From Acridotheres tristis (Eukaryota; Chordata; Aves; Passeriformes; Sturnidae), in NCBI GenBank assembly GCA_037013685.1, contig CM072884.1, positions 102,165,548 to 102,229,547 on the forward strand: DNA of 64,000 nucleotides, given 5' to 3'. This document shows, piece by piece, positions 1 through 13,089 of this stretch; position 1 is the first letter of the stretch; the number at the start of each line of letters is the position of its first letter. The position numbers were made by a program, and so were the translations under genes. The notes under the pieces are model-generated. The model worked only from the letters and a program-made list of their open reading frames with translations. It did no database searches and was not told the DNA's origin.

Positions 1-3000
1 AAATGTAAATTGCACAGCATTTAGCTCTAATGAAAATACTCTAGTGAAGGAAATTGTTAAGATTTTCTGGTGCTCCCCTAGGGGTAATATTAAAACCTCC
101 ATTACTAACATCTCACTCTGAGAAGACAAAATGTGCACTGAGAATACAAAAGCTCTGTTGGCATCTAAATGTGTGCCAATTAATTCGCAGTTACAGACCT
201 GCAGATCTGTATGGAGATGTAAAAATAGGACCTGGAAAAGCTATTTAGATCCCTGTATAACAGGGCTCCTTGACCCTGGATTTCTAATGTTAGTTTAATC
301 ATGGCATTCTGCTTTCTATTTATTTATATAGTTGCCTCAATGAACAAATTAATAATTATACAGCACATTGACAAACATGCCGAGTAATATTTGCCAGATT
401 TTAAATTAATTTAATTCAAGGGCCACTTCATTTACAGGATTCATAGGCACATCAAGGAGTAGCTTTTACTTCATTGCTATTCATATTACACCAAGATTTT
501 TCATAATTTTCCACTCTCTTTTTTATCTCTCTCCTCTCTTTTTGCTGAGGAAGACAATTTAACTTGCTTTTCCAAATAGTTGATTACTTCCAGGCAGGTG
601 GAAAACAGGAAAATGATAGACAAACAGAAATGTAGATGAATGCATGGTTGACATAAATTTTAGAGAGATAATAATTTTTATTAGGGAAAAAAAACAACTC
701 TAAAAACTCACTTTTATTTTTGCATAATTTACAATTTTCCATCTATCTCCTTTTGTTTTTCGCCTGCAATTTCCTTTGGATATTATTTTAAGTCTATCTT
801 GTGATCCTGTGGAGGTCTGTTTCTGTGTTTCTGTGTTCTGAACATAGATTTAGTTACACAGAGGTGCAGTGCTTTATATTATTTGTCAACAGAAACTTGA
901 TATTAGAACCAACAACTGCCTTGAACTGCAGTATTTGAAATGAGAAATATATGTTCCATGGCAGGCAAGTCAAACTTTTAAATCAAGGCTCTGTCCTTTG
1001 AACAGAGGGAAGATGATCATCAATCTTTAAAAATACTCCCCTCCCTTTCTCCAACATGGCCAAGTAAAAGGAATTTACAGAACAGTGCTGCTTTTCTTTA
1101 ATAATATTCTCTTTTTACCCCCCATTTCATTATTCTTTTGGAAGAAACAGGACAACTGGTATATGAAAAAGACTTTTTTTCTCAAAAGGTGGCACGTTAC
1201 TATCTTAGCCAATACATAGCAGGGTCTTCTGCTGGAATATAGAGAATCTGAGACATATTTAATATTTTCTACATATTTTAAGAAGATGATGGGGAGATTA
1301 GTACCCCCTTATTACACTTTTTATAACTCATATGATCTGTGTTTTCATCTATTTAATTATGGCAACACCCCCCTCAGATGCCGGCACTTACAGATGCATG
1401 TTCAGTTGTAGAACAAGACCTTTGAAAGCCCCTTTCATCCCTTTCTGATATCACCTGATTTCTACCTAACAAATCCTTGCCTTGGTACAGGAAATTGCCC
1501 AGCAGCCACTACACTGCAGTGACACAGCAGAGCCTGAGCTGCCATGTCCTCTCCCTGCACTGCTCTGTGCCTCTGCTCCCTGTGGCAGCAGTGCTTCCTC
1601 AGAAATACTGCACCTAATTTGGTAGCCAGACATTCCTTTCTGGGCTGAGCTCTCACATACCCAATTCAGTTGAAAGATCACTGTGAAATAGTCCCGTGGC
1701 TCCACAGACACTCAGTACTTTGCTAAGCACACAAAACTTGTGCAGCTGTGTTTGCTCTCCTCTTTTCTAAGTAACGCAATTATAGCTGAGTTTTAGGGAC
1801 AAGATCCTCAAAGACATGAAGTCCAATTAGCAATGGGAACTGGGTCTGAAAAGCTTTGGAGGAGCAGTGCTCTGTAATTGTACTGAACTTCCAAGGTGTA
1901 GCCAGATAGTGAAGCTGAGAGCTATCAGTGAGGATCATCTCACCCAGCTTCTGGGGAGGGTGAGACACTTGGGTGTCTGGCAGTGAAGGAGCTGCCTTGG
2001 CTTCTGCAATGGATACCAGAGGTCTAGGGCATAATTCAGTTGCATAAACATGTGCTTTGAGACTCTCCCATGCATCTTATATTGTTGAAGGCCTCTGCAT
2101 GCAGCTGATGCATGTGGGAGAGGCCTAGAGAAACCTATTTTCTCCAGCAGCTGGAGCCAGGCAGCATGTGCTAAGGTATCCCTATTATCTGCTTTGGATA
2201 AATTGCATCTGGGCTTCACTAACCATATCAGCATGAACTGTAGTGAGAGTTCAGACACCTCACCAACATATAGAGACCTAATTGTAAGTGCCTAAAATAA
2301 GGTATCCTGTTTGGGAGTGAGGACCATCCTAAATATCTACTAGTAGGCAGGGGTAGGAAGATGAAACTCATCTAAGGATATTAACAATGAGAAAGCAAGA
2401 TTTAAAGGAAGACAAGTGAATCAGCTCCTCACACCCCTGGCTCAGATGAAGGCTAAATTTGGAAATGAAAATTGTTTAGGTGATACATGGGTCTCTGTGG
2501 AGAAATGTCTCAGAAACCATTTTAGGAGAGATCAGAGGGGCTGGGGGTGAATTGTAAAGCAACATTTGAACCAAATGCTTATTTCTAATTTGTGTGACGT
2601 GACTTAAAAGATGGAAAACCAACAGCTGGGGATGTGAAAGATAGATATGAGGGAGATAAAAGAAGACTGTGAAGAAAATTGAGAAATAATTTTCATGCCT
2701 TTAATGTACATCACATTTAGGAAATTTGCAAGTTATCAATGCATAGTAAGGTTCTTCTCAGAAACAAATAGGAAATAGCTGTGCCTCGTGTAAAACATTA
2801 GCAGTCTCTCTTACGTCTGAACAACTTTTCATAGGTAAAATTGCTTTAGCTGGCACGATTATCACTGTTCACTGCTGCATTCAGCATGCTGCTCAATGTG
2901 ATAATGAGTGATGTCTTTTTTCCATCACTTCAATACAGGTATGCAATTTATTCTGCCAGTAAACACTATTATAATGTAAAATTTATAATACAATATCTTT

Positions 3001-3449
3001 CAATGCCAGTCAGAGTGATAGTTTGAAGGAACTTGAATGTGTCTGTTATGTATCAGAGCAAACAAACCCCACATTAACAACAAAGTTGCTTACTTGGCGG
3101 AATGGTGCAGCTGCCTTGCTTTGCTTGCTGGGGTGCATATATTAACAGCAGCACTGCTCCCTGGAGTGTCATGGCCCCAAACTCCCTCACTTTCTGTGCA
3201 GTCTCACAGCATCACGGGTTCCAAATGGAATGGGCACAGTGATGTCACGTTAGGTGCTTGCAGCACTAGGTTTATCTTTTAATATCCCCACAGCTCAAGC
3301 ACAAGGTCAGCACAGCTGATGATCCTTGATGTTGTTAGCCAGATAAACTCTCATATTAATCCTGCACATTTAAGTTGACAATACAAGTACTCTCTGCTTT
3401 GTGTGTATGTGGGGGTAGTGTTCTTTCTTTCAAGAGCTTTTAGAATATA
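1..3449. other. AT-rich non-coding DNA
   Basis: Unique-looking AT-rich sequence with frequent stops in every frame. The open frames here are short (up to about 107 codons), show no recognisable domain and lack paired splice signals. No interspersed repeat was recognised. A short inverted repeat at 2858-2905 is the only local structure I noted. Confidence 0.7.
2858..2905. repeat. Short imperfect inverted repeat
   Basis: An 8-bp arm ATTATCAC (2858-2865) is matched by its exact reverse complement GTGATAAT (2898-2905). The loop between them pairs only poorly. The fold would be a weak 48-nt hairpin, too short and too poorly paired inside to call a microRNA precursor. Confidence 0.4.
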
Positions 3450-3497
3450 CTCCAAATAATTTCCAATAATTTAAAAGCCTTTTAAAGAACAGGCTCT

Positions 3498-3610
3498 TCT
3501 TCCAATAATTGACAGGCAAGACAATACCAGAGGGGGAGGCGAGGTGGAGAGGGGCGGAGGTGTAGATTGCTCTATATAAAAGCTGCTAAATTATGTTGTC
3601 AAAATTATAG
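3498..3610 (+). promoter_or_regulatory. Promoter-like segment: CCAAT, GC box and TATA box
   Basis: Within AT-rich DNA a purine-rich, GC-richer block (about 3528-3562) contains an Sp1-type GC box, ggggcggagg, at 3551-3560. A TATA box, tatataaa, follows at 3573-3580, and a CCAAT motif sits upstream near 3502. The order and spacing fit a plus-strand RNA polymerase II core promoter, with a start expected about 25-30 bp after the TATA box, near 3600-3610. No coding exon was recognised downstream; the first ATGs, around 3706-3711, open only very short frames. It could be a promoter for a non-coding RNA, an enhancer, or a chance cluster of motifs. Confidence 0.3.
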
Positions 3611-4140
3611 CAACATTTTTTTTTTGCTCAAAAGCCTTGAAAAATCACACTCCTCCAGTCCCAGACTTCTGGATTTTGTTTGTTTTGTGCAACCAACTTA
3701 AACTTCATGTCATGAAATCTGTTATAATTGGAAGCACTTGTTGGATTCAAAATCAGCCTAGGACCACGAACCCAAACATGTGACTGAAAACATTGTCTCT
3801 ATTTTTACACATAACTACAAGAATAAAAAATTTTGGCTGCTGCTGGTGGTATCTGTGATGTGTAGTCTGGATCTTTGCTTTCGTCTTGTTTTTTTCCCAT
3901 ACTTTGACAGATTTTCTTGTAAAAAGTAACCTGTCTGGAGATCTGGAGAGTGCACTGTAAGCTGATGTGGATAGACACTTTGACAGAGGGAAAGCCACTG
4001 ACTACATGCTCTTCAGTTGAGAATGGTCTCCATTGATAACAACATTCAGTAACTTGCTGAAACTGGAGTCTCAATAACTCTACATTTCAGTTCAGAGATC
4101 TTGTTTACTGATTTCTCAGTATCTCTTCTAAGCTATAAAA
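3611..4140. other. Non-coding DNA between promoter-like segment and pyrimidine tract
   Basis: AT-rich unique sequence with no repeat, splice pair or coding frame that I can support. Minus-strand frames of 81 and 89 codons look like chance, having no domain or compositional signal. Confidence 0.6.
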
Positions 4141-4447
<307 letters not shown>

Positions 4448-5499
4448 GTTAAGATTTAGTGACCTGATGTCTTGTTCAATGGCTTTGGTCTTGGAGAGAA
4501 AGAAATTTGTGTCAAGGCTACATTCCTGACCAAATTTGTACTGTCTCTCAGATATTTATTGTCGCAGTAAACATGTGAAAAGCATGATGTGGTACGTCTC
4601 CCTCTGGTCATTTCATAGTAAAATAATTTGGTCTAAAGTAAGAAGCTGGAAATTTAATTAATTTTCTACTTGAAACATTCTGATGTATTTCTTTTTTTCA
4701 CGATATTTGCTCTTCACATGCAACATGCCAAGCTGTAATTAATTTCTTGCTGTAGTCTTCATGTCCTACAAAGCCTATATAGCTCAATCATTTCAGAATT
4801 GAAGATGCATTTGGAACATGACATGAAATATATTCAGTTTCTGTTCACTCTTCCACATGTTGCATCATTTATTAACACTCTTTCTTCATAACAAGTCTAG
4901 ATGATGAAGCGTCTACAAAATCTGTCTGTCTGAGCAGCCACCTGTCTGTCTCCCACATACCAAACACAAAGCAAAGCTCTGTAGCTTGTGTGCACTTTTC
5001 AGCTTTGGTCCTTACAGAGTGTCTTATTAAAGTGGGAGAACAAACAACCCTCCAAAAAAGGGCTGAGAAAACAAGAATATGCCTTGCATGAACAAGAGAG
5101 AGAGACTGAGATGCTTTATCAGCTTGTGGTGTTCAACTGGGCTACAGGCATTGCGTGCTGTTGTGCTTTATGGCATCTCTCTGCTGGAAACGCTGATTAA
5201 AAAAGAAGGGTAAATGCATGCTGTTGTCATTTCAATAAATCTACAATATTTTCATTATTTTGAAGAAACCTTCTAAGAGTGAACTGTGTGTTTTAAGAAA
5301 CATACTTACACGTGATACTGCATGAGTCGAAACTCGATACTGTTGACAGGTGGATGAATAGACTGCAGTCTCTTCAAGTTGCAAGACAAGGAAGAAATTG
5401 GTCTGGAAACTTGCTGAAGAAGAAAGGGACTGTCTGGCACTCTTTGGTGCAATACAAGCAGCTCATCCTCCGATAGGTATGCATCTGGGGCAATGTTTG
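4448..5499. other. AT-rich non-coding DNA
   Basis: No gene, RNA or recognised interspersed repeat. Open frames are at most about 70 codons and unsupported. Confidence 0.65.
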
Positions 5500-5801
5500 T
5501 AGAATAGAATCAACGAACTGTAGAATGTTCTGAGTTAAGAGACCCACAAGGACTGTCAAAGTCCAACTCATGACTCTGTACAGCACAACACCTAGAGTCA
5601 CACCATGTGCCAGAGGCTGAACAAGCCATGCTTCTCATATGGCTTTCCCTCTGGACCCTTCAACACCTCTGTAACCCTCCTTTGGATGCTCTCTAATAGC
5701 TTTATATCTTTCTTGGATTTTGGTGCCCAAAACTGCATGCAGGACTCAAAATAAGCTGCAACAGCACAGAATAAAGTGGGTGCAGTAACCTCTCTCCACC
5801 C
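5500..5801 (-). mobile_element. CR1 LINE 3' fragment, internally deleted
   Basis: The left end (agaatagaatcaac, then a block ending caccatgtgcc near 5614) matches the reverse complement of an avian CR1 3' end as I know the family. The sequence then jumps directly to a part normally several hundred bases further into the element (gaggctgaacaagcc onward, about 5617-5801), which corresponds to the C-terminal end of the reverse transcriptase frame. The junction near 5614-5620 therefore marks a deletion inside this copy, with a second loss of about 12 bases near 5630. Coding capacity is gone. CR1 copies are typically 5'-truncated, and this one lacks most of the element. Confidence 0.85.
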
Positions 5802-8158
5802 ATCATTCCAGAATTCCTGGGAGATTTTGAAAAAAAAATAATATTATGCACACACACACACACATATGTACAGGCACCTTTTCTGGGCCTACTAAGAAGA
5901 TTTTTATGCACAGTTTTTGAGCATTGTGTCTCAGATTGCTTTCATACTGACCCAGCTTGTAAGGGCAGTCCCTTATCCATAGAGGTAAATAAATCTCATT
6001 CTTTTGGTCAAATATATAGATGCATTCCAATATTTTTTTAACAATGATCCAAATCTAATAGTTTATGTGCTAATTTTTGACTGGTCTGCTGCTGTCAAAT
6101 CCAGCAGTCTTTTAAAGGCAGGCAATAAGCTGTGTTTTATCATTGCTACGGTCTCATCTACCTGCTTTGTTTTATGCCCTCACGACAGGAAGTACAGTTA
6201 AGATGAATGAGATTTAAATTACTGTATATTTTTGTCTATATATATAAATGTACACAGTATTTCAAAGCCAAAGAATGTCCTGACAAGTGAAAACAGCACC
6301 TGGCATGTAACTGAGAAATTAGTCTTGAATGATATTGAATTTCTGGCCAATTCTGAGTTCTACTTTCAGGTGTGGCAGACCTGATGTTGATGATCCTGAC
6401 ACATTGGGTACAGATATCATTTGTTTTCTCTTAGTCTTGCACTTAATCCAGCTCTGCCTGGAAACTCTCACCAGTGTAAATGGGAGCAATCTTTGTTTTT
6501 TCACCTCAGGTTTCTTCATCTCATGTTGTAAGCCAAAGCAGTCCCCAGTTGGCACTTTTGGAGGAGAATTAAAATCACTTTGTGACTGATCCAAGAATCA
6601 GACCTGGAATGTGTAAACCTGTTTTTGTCTACTCGAGTGCCAATGTAACGAAGCATAGCCTGTCTGAAATATTGAAAAATATATTTTCATATGTTCATAT
6701 ATCTCAAGAATCACTTTGTTACCTGTAAAAAATGGTTTGGCATCAATCTGTGAAGAATGCTAGCTTTATTCTACTAAGTGCTACAACCCTCCCAGTAAAG
6801 TGTGAGGAGTATCTGCAAATGAAGGATTATGATCAAGGAAGCACTACTTTTGTAAAGAGATTACTTCTAACACGATGCTATAATCATATGTGCAGGGTTA
6901 CCAAATAATTGGCCTTTGCAGTAACTCTTATGACAGTAAGTACCAAAGTAATAATTTGTGTCTGCTACACTTTGTAAGCTCTTGTCAAACAGATAACTGG
7001 GTTTCATACCCAGAACTAGTATCTCCTGCTGTTCAGCTCAATGGACAAGGGCTTTTTTTCCTTGAGACACTCTCAGTAGAATATAGGTTCAGACTGTGCA
7101 TGGAGGTGCTCTAGTACTTGTAGAAAACCAGTAAATTCTCTCTGAATAGCACTTATATTATATTAGCTACTGGAGATGAATGTTTGCTTTTTTGTTTTGT
7201 TTTGCAATAACATGATTAGAAAATGGTGCATAAATTCAGTTCATGATTTATACTTTGATACTTCATTCTGTGTTTTGTTTTGTTGGGGCTTTTTGATTGA
7301 TTTTTTTATTTCTTTGATTTAAATGTATTTCTTAAATAAATCAGCTGTCCATTTTTTTGTCACTGGAGATGGAGAAGTTAGTGTGTTATTTCTCATCCGT
7401 TCTCTCTGAAACAAATAAGATCTTCTATCAGATAAAACAGTGAGTCAAACTCAGTGCCATGATAGATCACTTGATTAACCAGCAGGTAGAGCTGTTTCTC
7501 TAGTAAGAATCACCTGCTGGTCAAGATGAGGATTTACAACTTCCTCTTCTTTAGATTAAAAATTCATGTATGAGATAAATCCAAACAAATACTACATACT
7601 GGAATAAAGTTATGAACACCTCGAGGCTCCACTGTAAAAAGCCACTGTTTGTTGCCCAATAAAAGGCTTTCAGTACAACTGTATCTATTCTATTTACCAA
7701 GCAGGAGGTTAATAACTGCTCCCATCTCGATTATGCCTCCTTCACCCATTGCTGGCATTCATTAAAGCTCAGACTTTTCAGCTGTTGCAGGACCATCAAA
7801 TTCCCCAGGTTTAGCTGTGCATTGAAGTCTTTTCCAGACTAGTGGCATCTAGTTTAGGGCCCATGAGCTTTCCTAGTGCTCACTTATTATGTCTGTGTTT
7901 GCTGGCTATGTCCTGACTGCATTTTAAAATTAGAGACAGTCTTTTCCATCTCCTGATATTCCAGGATAAGAGGAATTGAACAGTATATAAGCCACAGAGA
8001 CTAATGTTTCCAAAACAAGTTTCTGGCACAAGCAGTATTTTACATTTTGGAGGTGAAGGACTGCCAAATATTAAAATTTATGAATCAAATTTTCACTTCT
8101 CATTGAAATTAAATCAGAAGGGAGAACATCTGAATATATCTTCTCCCAAGTTACAAAT
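5802..8158. other. AT-rich non-coding DNA
   Basis: Contains a short CA run at 5849-5864 and otherwise no recognised repeat or gene. Frames of up to about 91 codons near 6319-6594 overlap on both strands without domain content. Confidence 0.6.
5849..5864. repeat. (CA)8 microsatellite
   Basis: Eight CA dinucleotides, flanked by tattatg on the left and tatg on the right. Confidence 0.9.
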
Positions 8159-8432
8159 AACAGGATGAGATAAGATGGCCTCAAGTTGCACCAGGGAAGG
8201 TTAAGTTCAGCTATTAGGAAAATGTTTTTCACTAGAAGGGTTGCCAAGCATTGAAAAAGGCTGCCCAGGGAAGTGGTGGGGTTGACATTCCTGGAGGTAT
8301 TTGAAAGATGTGTAGAGGTGGCATTTGTGGATATTGTTTATTGGTGGACTTGGTAGTGCTGGATTAGCAGTTGGACTCAATGATTTTAGAGGTTTTCCAA
8401 CCTAAATGTTTCTATGATTTAATCATTCTATG
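8159..8432 (+). mobile_element. CR1 LINE 3' end fragment
   Basis: Sequence from ggatgagataagatggcctc through to tctatgatttaatcattctatg follows the sense strand of the last ~270 bp of avian CR1. That covers the end of the reverse transcriptase reading frame (a region that in intact copies encodes a conserved FxxRVVKHWNRLP-type stretch), the short 3' UTR, and the terminal ATTCTATG-type repeats at about 8410-8432. Many substitutions and small indels break the frame, so the copy is old and inactive. It is severely 5'-truncated, as usual for CR1. Confidence 0.93.
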
Positions 8433-8972
8433 TTAATATTCCTCCACTCCTGTTTCTTTTTTCTCTGATACAGAATTTCATTAAATTAATTCAGTAATTA
8501 AAAAAAAATTACCCTAAATAGCAGCTAATTTCTGAGTTCTGTTTTTTAACATTTTACAGGGTAGATTTCTTGGTTCCAAGTAAAGATTTAATGTTTATAT
8601 TTTCTTTATGACACTTTTGTAAAGGATTTTGTTTTTAAGCATTAATTGTTTAGTTTTTGAGTAGGTTTTTATGATACACTTTCATCTCAGATGATCAACA
8701 TTATAATTATCACCTAAAATTTAGCCTCAGCAGTGGTATCGATACAGAACATTACATTCTGAATGCTCACTTTAAATTATAACCATTTTTGACAGCTGTG
8801 CTACTAAGCATTATCTAAGCAAAGTAAATGTATAGGGTGTTCAAGTGTATGTGTTGATGTTTTTTAAGCCCAGTCACTCAGAAATGAAGCTTTTTCTCAA
8901 GCGTGAACTGAACTGATGTTCTGTATATTCTGCACATCATCTCTGTGCTCAGTTATATAACACAGACTGGTT

Positions 8973-8996
8973 CCCTATAAGGGGGCCATATAAAGG
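8973..8996. promoter_or_regulatory. Two adjacent CArG-like (SRF-type) motifs
   Basis: CCCTATAAGG at 8973-8982 and CCATATAAAGG at 8986-8996 each resemble the serum response factor site CC(A/T)6GG. The first has a C in the central AT block and the second has seven AT bases instead of six, so neither is perfect. Two near-sites three bases apart is notable but could be chance in AT-rich DNA. Confidence 0.15.
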
Positions 8997-9198
8997 GCTA
9001 CTTCCTACTGCTCTCAGGTGTTATGGCAATTGAGGACTCACTTTTTGTTATGGCAGTGAAACCTCCATAGCACTAATGACTTCCAAAAAGAGTAAATTAA
9101 AGGAAATAGTACTTTTCATGAGTCATACAATGATCATGTTCTTTTGCTAGCTGAGACCAAGCTGATGATACACTGGGGTGCATTGTGCCTTTCTGGTT

Positions 9199-9213
9199 AA
9201 AAAAAAAAAAAAA
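9199..9213 (+). repeat. Poly(A) run
   Basis: Fifteen consecutive A residues. No retroposed body was recognised upstream. Confidence 0.9.
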
Positions 9214-12200
9214 TGACCTCACATGGGTGTAGCATAAACACTGAGAGATTTCTGACTATGTAGGTGAAGCTGCTGATATACCAAAGCAGGTAATTTTATT
9301 GACTGTTTTGCCGTCTTTGACAGGTGCCCCATAAATATGTTCTACTTATTGCTTATAGTTCAGCTTATTGGCTAGGAATCAAAATTTACAGGACCAAATC
9401 CCACACTTTGAGAGATTTGTTCCTTTGAGGCCACTCAGGTGGCTGAGAGAAAAATACACACCTTCTAGGACTGGCAGAGAGCTGGGAAAGGGTAATTCTT
9501 TTCCAGCTGTGCCTCCCAAGAACCAACCCATAATGCTGGCTTTAGGAAGCAGTGAGTATGTGCTGCCAAGTATGTTTTAGTGGCACATGACTGTTTTTAA
9601 AGTTGCTGCTTGCTGTGACCCTTGGAGGCTTTTAAACTAATCCATATTTAGCTATCATAGCATCTCTCCATCTCTGGAGACTCATCTTTGACCATCTGTT
9701 TTTGGAGGATAAAAACTGGTTTGAGTTCTTTATTTGTCTGCTGAAATCAGGGGAATTGGTGAAGTGCTATAAAATTGGAAACTTGGACTTCATCTTCCAT
9801 TTACAAAGAGGAACATTTCTATTTTTGTTCACCAGGGAAGGCAACATTTGCAGCTGACTGGAGGAAGAGACCAAATCTACTCAAAGGTGTTGAGAGGCAC
9901 TAATGCATGGAGTGACTAGTTTATGGAACAGGGTAAAGGATGGAAAACAAGACAATTGTGCCAAGAGAAATTATTTCAATCGCTCCATGTTCCCTGAAGT
10001 GTTCTCTCTAAACTTATAGGTGGGATGGGAGAAAGAGGGTTTCTGCTTTCTAAGCTGCATTGTAAATGCAATAGGGAGAGTAATTTATGGGCTTGGTCCT
10101 TGTTTTCTGTAACACCTAAAGCCAAATATTGAAGTCTTGCGTGTTTTACACATTCATATTTGCTTCAAACAAGAGTTCACATGTGAAGGACAGTATAACA
10201 ACACTTGCTAAACTTCAGGGACATGTAGTAATAAACCCTAAGTTTTCCTCGTTTCCCAAGCTATCAATGTAGCAATATGTGTCCATTCTGGTGAGTGGAA
10301 ACACTTTTTGCAGGTTGAGTCATCCTTTGTTCTGTACACCACTATTACTTTCCTCTGAAGTCTTCCCACTGTAGACAATTCTGTGTGTTTGTCTCTTTGT
10401 ATCATTGCAGTTGTGAAATACGTGCCTGGTTTGGTGAACTCTGAGTCAGATTTTCTGACACTTTATACTTCCTTTCATGCCTTTCACCTTTACTGACTTC
10501 AGTAGTGCACAAACTCAGAGGCTTTACTTAAATGGACAAATTCTACTTGTGTTTGAGTTGTGATGAAGGTCTGGGTATTCCTTTGGGTGAAGATGAGTGT
10601 CAGTGAGGTTAAGATGTGGTCCAGCATTATCTCTGATGTAACAGTGAGAAGGAAACAACCGTAACTACTTTGTTTTTTGACTGTTGGTATGAAATCAGTG
10701 TTGCTTGGTCCATTGTGCCACTATTCAGCTCTAGATGCAGACCTGAGGTAGGATGAACCAGGAGGGATGGTGAACACCCTTGCTGGAGCTGACAGTTGTC
10801 AGAAGAAATGTTTGTTGGAAAGAAATTATTGTCTCAGCTTGCTGGTGACCTTAACTTGCTCTTTATAAAACACAGCTTGACTGATGCATAATTGTATCCT
10901 GAGAAATTTGCTCAAATTTCAAAGGAAATAGTTATTTTTTATTTTAATGCAGTAAATGCAACAAAAGATTGCTTAAACGGACTATCTCGAGGCAAAAAAT
11001 TAATCAATTTCTTACAGCAGTGCCTGTCTCTCTAATGGAAACCCCCAGAATGAACGGGCTTCTGTTTCTTGCTGCAAGTGTTAGCTATCATGTAGAGGAG
11101 CTACTGCTGTATCAGAAATCATGTCTAAGCCTGTTATTCCAAAGAGACAATCTTTTTATAAAGAAGTGATTTCTTAATTTAAAGCCTTGGTAAATAAACA
11201 CATGAAAAAAGGGGTTCATGCAGAGACGTGGCCATAATTCTGGGTAGGAAGCTATGATGCTAGTTTACCTCATTTTGTTTTAGAGAAGGGGACAGAATTA
11301 AGTATGAGCAAAAAATCTATACAAAGTCATTTATCAAGCTTTGCTGTGGTGTCCCTGTGATGTCCTTGAAAGTAGACTGCTTCATTTCTTACATACTCTG
11401 ATATGGAGGAGAGACTGCTACTCTAAATCTCAAACATCAAGAAAGGCAATGTGAAAACAGTTGGCACTGGCTTTTAGTAAAAGTTCAGGAATGTGCTAAC
11501 ACAGGAATAGAGCATCTACAAATTATTTTGACATCACACAGAGGTAGGCTTCCCTGTATTATTGTGCTGCAAGATTTTACTGTATTTTCATCATCTTATT
11601 GAAGATCTCGGACACTTAAAGGTGCGTGGTCAATAGATGGCAGCAAGTCATTTAGCCTGACTCTTACCTCTTCTGGGCAATCCTCTGTGCACGATCAGTG
11701 CTCACCTTCTTCTTTTAAGAAAACACTTCCTTCTTCTTTGCTATTCTAAAGGCTGCAATGAGATATATAAGCCAATGGCAATTAACTGTATATTTAATCT
11801 AAGAAATATTCTGTTGCAGATATCTGGTGTGTCTGTTTATTCAAACCCCCTAACATTATAATCTCCATGTTTCTTCAGTCCAACAATTATAAACCCCCTT
11901 AACTGGGATCCAGAGTGATAAGAATTAGTGATTTCCTGTGGAAATGCTTTATCAAGGCACAGGAGACAGTGCTAGAGGGGAACCTCTACACCTTACATAG
12001 TTACCCCCATGAAGACTTTACATGTTGTCACGGCAGTGAGTGAAACTGGCAGGAAGAGAAAGTCAGTGATAGGAATTTACTGAATGAAGAAAAAAGCAAT
12101 AATTCTTCAAAGTACAGGAGCTGAAAATAATGTTACTCACAGAAATTTTCCTTCCAGGAACAGCAGTAAAAACTCATTATATCTTCCAAACTGACTGCAG

Positions 12201-13089
12201 TTCCCAAAAGGAGTTTTCATCTGTTAGTTTAGTTTAAGAACTTCAACAGCAGGCTTTCTCCAGTCATAGTGCTGCCTCTGACACGAATCTTTTGTACAGC
12301 TTTGAAAATGGATGAGGAAATCTTCTGATGAAATCTGTAGGAATCTAGAAAGCAAACCAGTATATAACCCACTACAGTCTTTCTCCTCTGTAATCTTTAC
12401 TGTTCCCTGATATTTCAATATAACTGTCTTAGAGCAAGAAATTCCTGTTAAGGAAGATGAGGGAGAGGCATGCTGGTTTTAATCTCTTGCAAAGCTAATT
12501 GTGATTACAGTAGAAAATAATTATTTCCTCAGCGATATTGCAAAATCAAGCAACTGGAAAATCATTGCCAAAGTTTTAAATATTCTAGAACTACCTTCTT
12601 GCTAGGTGATTGTTGGTCTTTTGCTTTGAGTTGATACATGCCTGATAATTATACTGACAATACTGACACCTTTGAATGTTCTCACAGAAAGTTAAGATTC
12701 ATTTGAGAAAGGATAGGCAATATCACTTTCTAAAATTAAAGATGTGATGATAAAACCTGGCGCTTTACTGTTTAGTTATTTAAAGTACGTTTATTTAAGA
12801 GAAGCCTGAGGAGTATGTTTTACATCCTCACTTTATTTTATGTATGTATTTTACTTTACAGCTGTTCTGAGGATTTGATACTTGTAAGATTTATAAAGCC
12901 AAAATATATAAAGAACATTTGAAAACAGAGTCAATAACTTTTTACATAACTAGAGTAGGAGCATTATTCTGGAGATCTTAAGGCATATATTCAAATGTTA
13001 ATTAATATAGGACCCTTGTGAGGAGAATAATTATTAATATGATAATTTTATCAGTGAGTAAACTAGTCACAGAGCATATTCTAACACTG

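Larger units (their letters stand above)
8433..13089. other. AT-rich non-coding DNA
   Basis: About 4.7 kb without a recognisable gene or interspersed repeat. It includes a 15-nt poly(A) run at 9199-9213 and a pair of serum-response-like motifs at 8973-8996. Frames are at most 70 codons. Confidence 0.65.

Noticed and set aside
2858..2905. Hairpin considered as a microRNA precursor
   Set aside because: Only 8 bp of firm stem; the interior pairs poorly and the total length is below a usual precursor.
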